A stretch of DNA of 64,000 nucleotides from Nonomuraea thailandensis (GTDB lineage: Bacteria; Actinomycetota; Actinomycetes; Streptosporangiales; Streptosporangiaceae). Both the position numbers and the translations under genes were made by a program. The stretch's first letter is position 1. Every line of letters begins with the position of its first letter. The notes under the pieces were generated by a model. The model did not search any database. It had not been told where the DNA came from and saw nothing but the letters and a program-made list of their open reading frames with translations. Positions 61,984 to 64,000 of this stretch are shown piece after piece. Location of the stretch: NCBI RefSeq assembly GCF_024172165.1, contig NZ_JAMZEB010000001.1:682001-746000 (forward strand). Reading direction: 5' to 3'.

Positions 61984-62787
61984 ATGAGTACGAGTCTGCT
62001 GCTCCAGGGCAAGACGGCCGTGATCTACGGAGCTGGCGGCGCCATCGGCCAGGCCGTCGCCAGAACATTCGCACGCGAAGGGGCAAGCCTCTTTCTCACA
62101 GGGCGCACCCTGTCGAAGGTGGAAGTACTGGCCAAGGAGATCGTCGCCGACGGCGGCGTGGCCGAGGCCGCGCAGGTCAACGCGCTCGACGAGATCGCCG
62201 TGGCCGAGCACCTCGACACGGTCATCGAGAAGGCGGGCGGCGTCGACATCTCGTTCAACGCCGTCGGGCTTCGCAACACCACGCTGCAGGGCGTTCCGCT
62301 CGTCGATCTCGACGTCGAGGAGTTCATGCGACCCGTCAACGAGCTCGTGCGCGCCAACTTCTTGACCGCACGCCTTGCCGGCCGGCACATGGTCGCCAAC
62401 GGCGCGGGCGTGATCATGACCGTGACCTCGCTTCCCGCCCGGATCGCCAATCCCCTCATGGGTGGCGTGGCCTTGGCCATGGCAGCCGAGGAAGCCCTGA
62501 TCAGGGACCTCTCCGTCGAACTCGCGCCGCACGGCGTACGCGTGGCCGGCGTCCGAACCCAGGCCATGCCCGACAGCGGCACAATCGAAGAGGTCTTCGG
62601 CATCCACGCCAAGGCCCACGGAATGACTCGCGAACAGTTCCAGGCCATGGCTGCCCAGCGGACACACCGCAAACGCCTGCCGAGCCTCCAGGAAATGGCC
62701 GAGGTCGTCACGTTCATCGCCTCGGACCGGGCCGGCGGTATCGCCGGAACCATGGCCAACATGAGCCTCGGAGCCATCCCCGACTAA
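61984..62787 (+). CDS. SDR-family protein lacking the catalytic Tyr-Lys pair
   Basis: A 267-residue SDR-fold protein. The cofactor motif is GKTAVIYGAGGAIGQAVART (GxxxGxG). VDISFNAVGLRNTTLQG stands where NNAG is usual. At the active site the sequence reads TVTSLPARIANPLMGGVALA with MAAEEALIRDLSVELAPHGV, so the Ser is kept but the YxxxK pair is replaced by G and A residues. It may bind NAD(P) without standard SDR catalysis, or use another mechanism. It is cotranscribed with the preceding SDR (GGAAGGG ribosome site, ATG 61984). A short hairpin CGCTTTTAAGCG follows the stop. Confidence 0.88.
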   Translation: MSTSLLLQGKTAVIYGAGGAIGQAVARTFAREGASLFLTGRTLSKVEVLAKEIVADGGVAEAAQVNALDEIAVAEHLDTVIEKAGGVDISFNAVGLRNTTLQGVPLVDLDVEEFMRPVNELVRANFLTARLAGRHMVANGAGVIMTVTSLPARIANPLMGGVALAMAAEEALIRDLSVELAPHGVRVAGVRTQAMPDSGTIEEVFGIHAKAHGMTREQFQAMAAQRTHRKRLPSLQEMAEVVTFIASDRAGGIAGTMANMSLGAIPD

Positions 62788-62830
62788 GCTTCGCTTTTAA
62801 GCGGGCGAACAGGTGATTCTCGACGGGAAA

Positions 62831-62886
62831 CGGCCACCGCGCGATGCTCCGAGCACGACCAAGTCCTCGGAGGTGTGCGGTGGCCG
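62831..62886. repeat. Long imperfect hairpin at the start of the last transposase
   Basis: The outer arms CGGCCACCGC (62831-62840) and GCGGTGGCCG pair perfectly, and the inner CTCCGAG/CTCGGAG also pair, around a loop with ACGACCAAGT. It overlaps the likely start codon of the transposase and may be the element's end or a control on its translation. Confidence 0.6.
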
Positions 62887-64000
62887 TCCTTGCGAGTGTG
62901 CGCCCGCCAGAGCGTTCTGGCCAGACGGCGGCTGATCTGGCGGCGTTTCGGGATGCGTTGCTGGGCTGCTTCGTGCGGCGCGCCGATGCGTTATTCGAGC
63001 TGACCGACGCGGTACTGGCCGCTGGACCGGTGTCGTCGCTGCCCCATAGCTGGCCCAGGGACGCATCAACACCGAGGCACTACGGGATCTGCTGGCCGCC
63101 CAGCACACGGCGGCCGCACCGGTGTTCGCCATCGACGTCAACTGCTGGCCGCGCTGCGATGCCGAATGCGCACCCGGCCGTGGCTACTACTACCACCCCA
63201 GCCGCCACTCGGCCGGAAAACCGATCATCGCCGGCTGGGCGTTCTCCTGGCTGGCCGGGCTAGAGATGACCACCAACTCCTGGACCCGCCCGTTGGACAT
63301 GCAGCGCGTCGCGCCGGGGACCAACATCAATACAGTCGCCGCTGAGCAGGTCCAAGCCTTGCTCACCCGTCTGCCGCGCCGCCACGATCCCGTGCCGCTG
63401 TTCGTCTTCGACGGCGGCAACGACGCGGTGCGACTGGCGCTCGCCCTGGCCGGCACCGCGGTGCAACTACTGGTGCGCATCCGCAGCGACCGCTGTTTCT
63501 ACGCCGCCCCACCGCCTGCGGCCACGACCAGGGTAGGCCGGCCACGCCGTCACGGCGCCAAGTTCGCCTGCGCCGATGCGGGCACCTGGCCGCTGCCCTC
63601 ATCCACCCTGTCGATTACCGACCCGCAATACGGCAGCGTGCTGGTGCAGGCCTGGGACGGGCTGCATGCCAAGACCCAGCAACACAACGGGCACGGCAGC
63701 CGCGGCCCGCGCCCAATCGTGCCCGGCACCGTGATCCGCCTGCAGGTCTCCGCCCTGCCCGGCCGGACCCGCGCACCCAAAACCATCTGGTTGTGGTGGC
63801 ACGGGCCCGCCGACACTCCGCCCGACCTGGAGCTGTTGTGGCGTGCCTACGTCCGGCGCTTCGACCTGGAGCACGTGCGCCACGAGGCGCTGCATAACCG
63901 AGTGGAGGTGAGAGACCTTCGCCCTCGGGCCGTCGCAGCGGCCTGGGTGAAGCAGGGGGCAACTCGTCCCGGGGAACGCCGGGAACGGGTGGAAAGCAGC
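62880..64000 (+). pseudogene. IS701-like transposase, frameshifted, running off the window
   Basis: From the GTG at 62880: VRPPERSGQTAADLAAFRDA and LFELTDAVLAAGPVSSLP. A one-base shift near 63045 leads into a second frame open to the end of the window: LAQGRINTEALRDLLAAQHT, APVFAIDVNCWPRCDAECAP (Asp), GRGYYYHPSRHSAGKPIIAG, PVPLFVFDGGNDAVRLALAL (Asp) and LELLWRAYVRRFDLEHVRHE (Glu). After FDLEH the usual continuation (TFRFxKxTLGW in this group) is replaced by unrelated sequence, so the 3' end also looks altered. This frame has no start codon of its own. Confidence 0.7.

Noticed and set aside
1..64000. tRNA or rRNA genes, replication origin, biosynthetic gene cluster
   Set aside because: I found no tRNA-like cloverleaf next to the RIT element or elsewhere, no rRNA sequence, no dnaA- or repA-type gene, and no polyketide or peptide synthetase modules.

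Overview
The window is GC-rich actinomycete DNA with many GTG starts. Its gene families (SAM-dependent methyltransferases of the DUF574 type, SigG-type ECF sigma factors with a SnoaL-like tail, HxlR and TetR regulators beside MFS pumps, DUF6461, CGNR zinc-finger proteins, secreted LamG and bulb-lectin proteins) fit a filamentous actinomycete. Streptosporangiaceae such as Nonomuraea is my best guess, but that is inference and was not checked against databases.

The stretch is mostly an accessory island of insertion sequences and decaying genes. I can place IS or IS remnants of the IS1182, IS5, IS630, IS110, IS256, IS701, ISKra4, IS3, IS481, IS21 and ISL3 families, plus a recombinase-in-trio (RIT) element. 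Between them lie small islands of plausible host genes and many pseudogenes.

Layout. 0-7.8 kb: mycothiol-type isomerase and DHA2 pump divergent from a SigG-like sigma factor, a secreted M23 peptidase, IS5 debris, a broken quinone oxidoreductase, a broken MFS gene and an intact HxlR regulator. 8-12 kb: an IS630 element carrying a passenger gene, then a tripeptidyl-aminopeptidase pseudogene with stop codons in frame. 12-17.6 kb: IS5 and IS110 debris, a frameshifted secreted protein, a SAM methyltransferase and a lipoprotein. 17.7-25 kb: an IS block with two IS701-family elements sharing one CTAG, an IS256 element, and an ISKra4 element with perfect ends and a 9-bp target duplication. 25.4-32.3 kb: a double-domain bulb lectin, IS1182 and IS3, an HD-domain protein and an IS481 element. 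32.3-38.3 kb: a broken second HxlR copy beside an intact DHA2 pump, a TetR regulator divergent from a DHA1 pump with clear operators, and a broken DUF6493-like gene. 38.3-44.4 kb: an IS21 istA gene broken up by an IS3 element and by a RIT element with 101-bp perfect inverted repeats. 44.5-52.4 kb: ABC-transporter, glycosyltransferase and esterase remnants, two IS5 elements, and a CGNR regulator divergent from an arginase-family gene. 52.5-56.2 kb: a secreted LamG/FN3 protein, a DUF6461 protein and a small hypothetical. 56.3-59.9 kb: IS110, integrase, IS21 and oxidoreductase debris and an ISL3 element. 60-64 kb: a second SigG-like sigma factor divergent from two SDR genes, then a frameshifted transposase running off the end.

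How the genes work together. The functional units that look intact are efflux pumps paired with regulators (TetR/DHA1 is the clearest), two sigma factors facing possible target genes, and several secreted proteins. Much of the rest records successive, nested transposition. The most notable structures are the RIT element, with an extra palindrome at one end only, and an IS701 transposase whose C-terminus is reached only by a -1 shift at a canonical slippery heptamer that also occurs in an IS3 element of this window.
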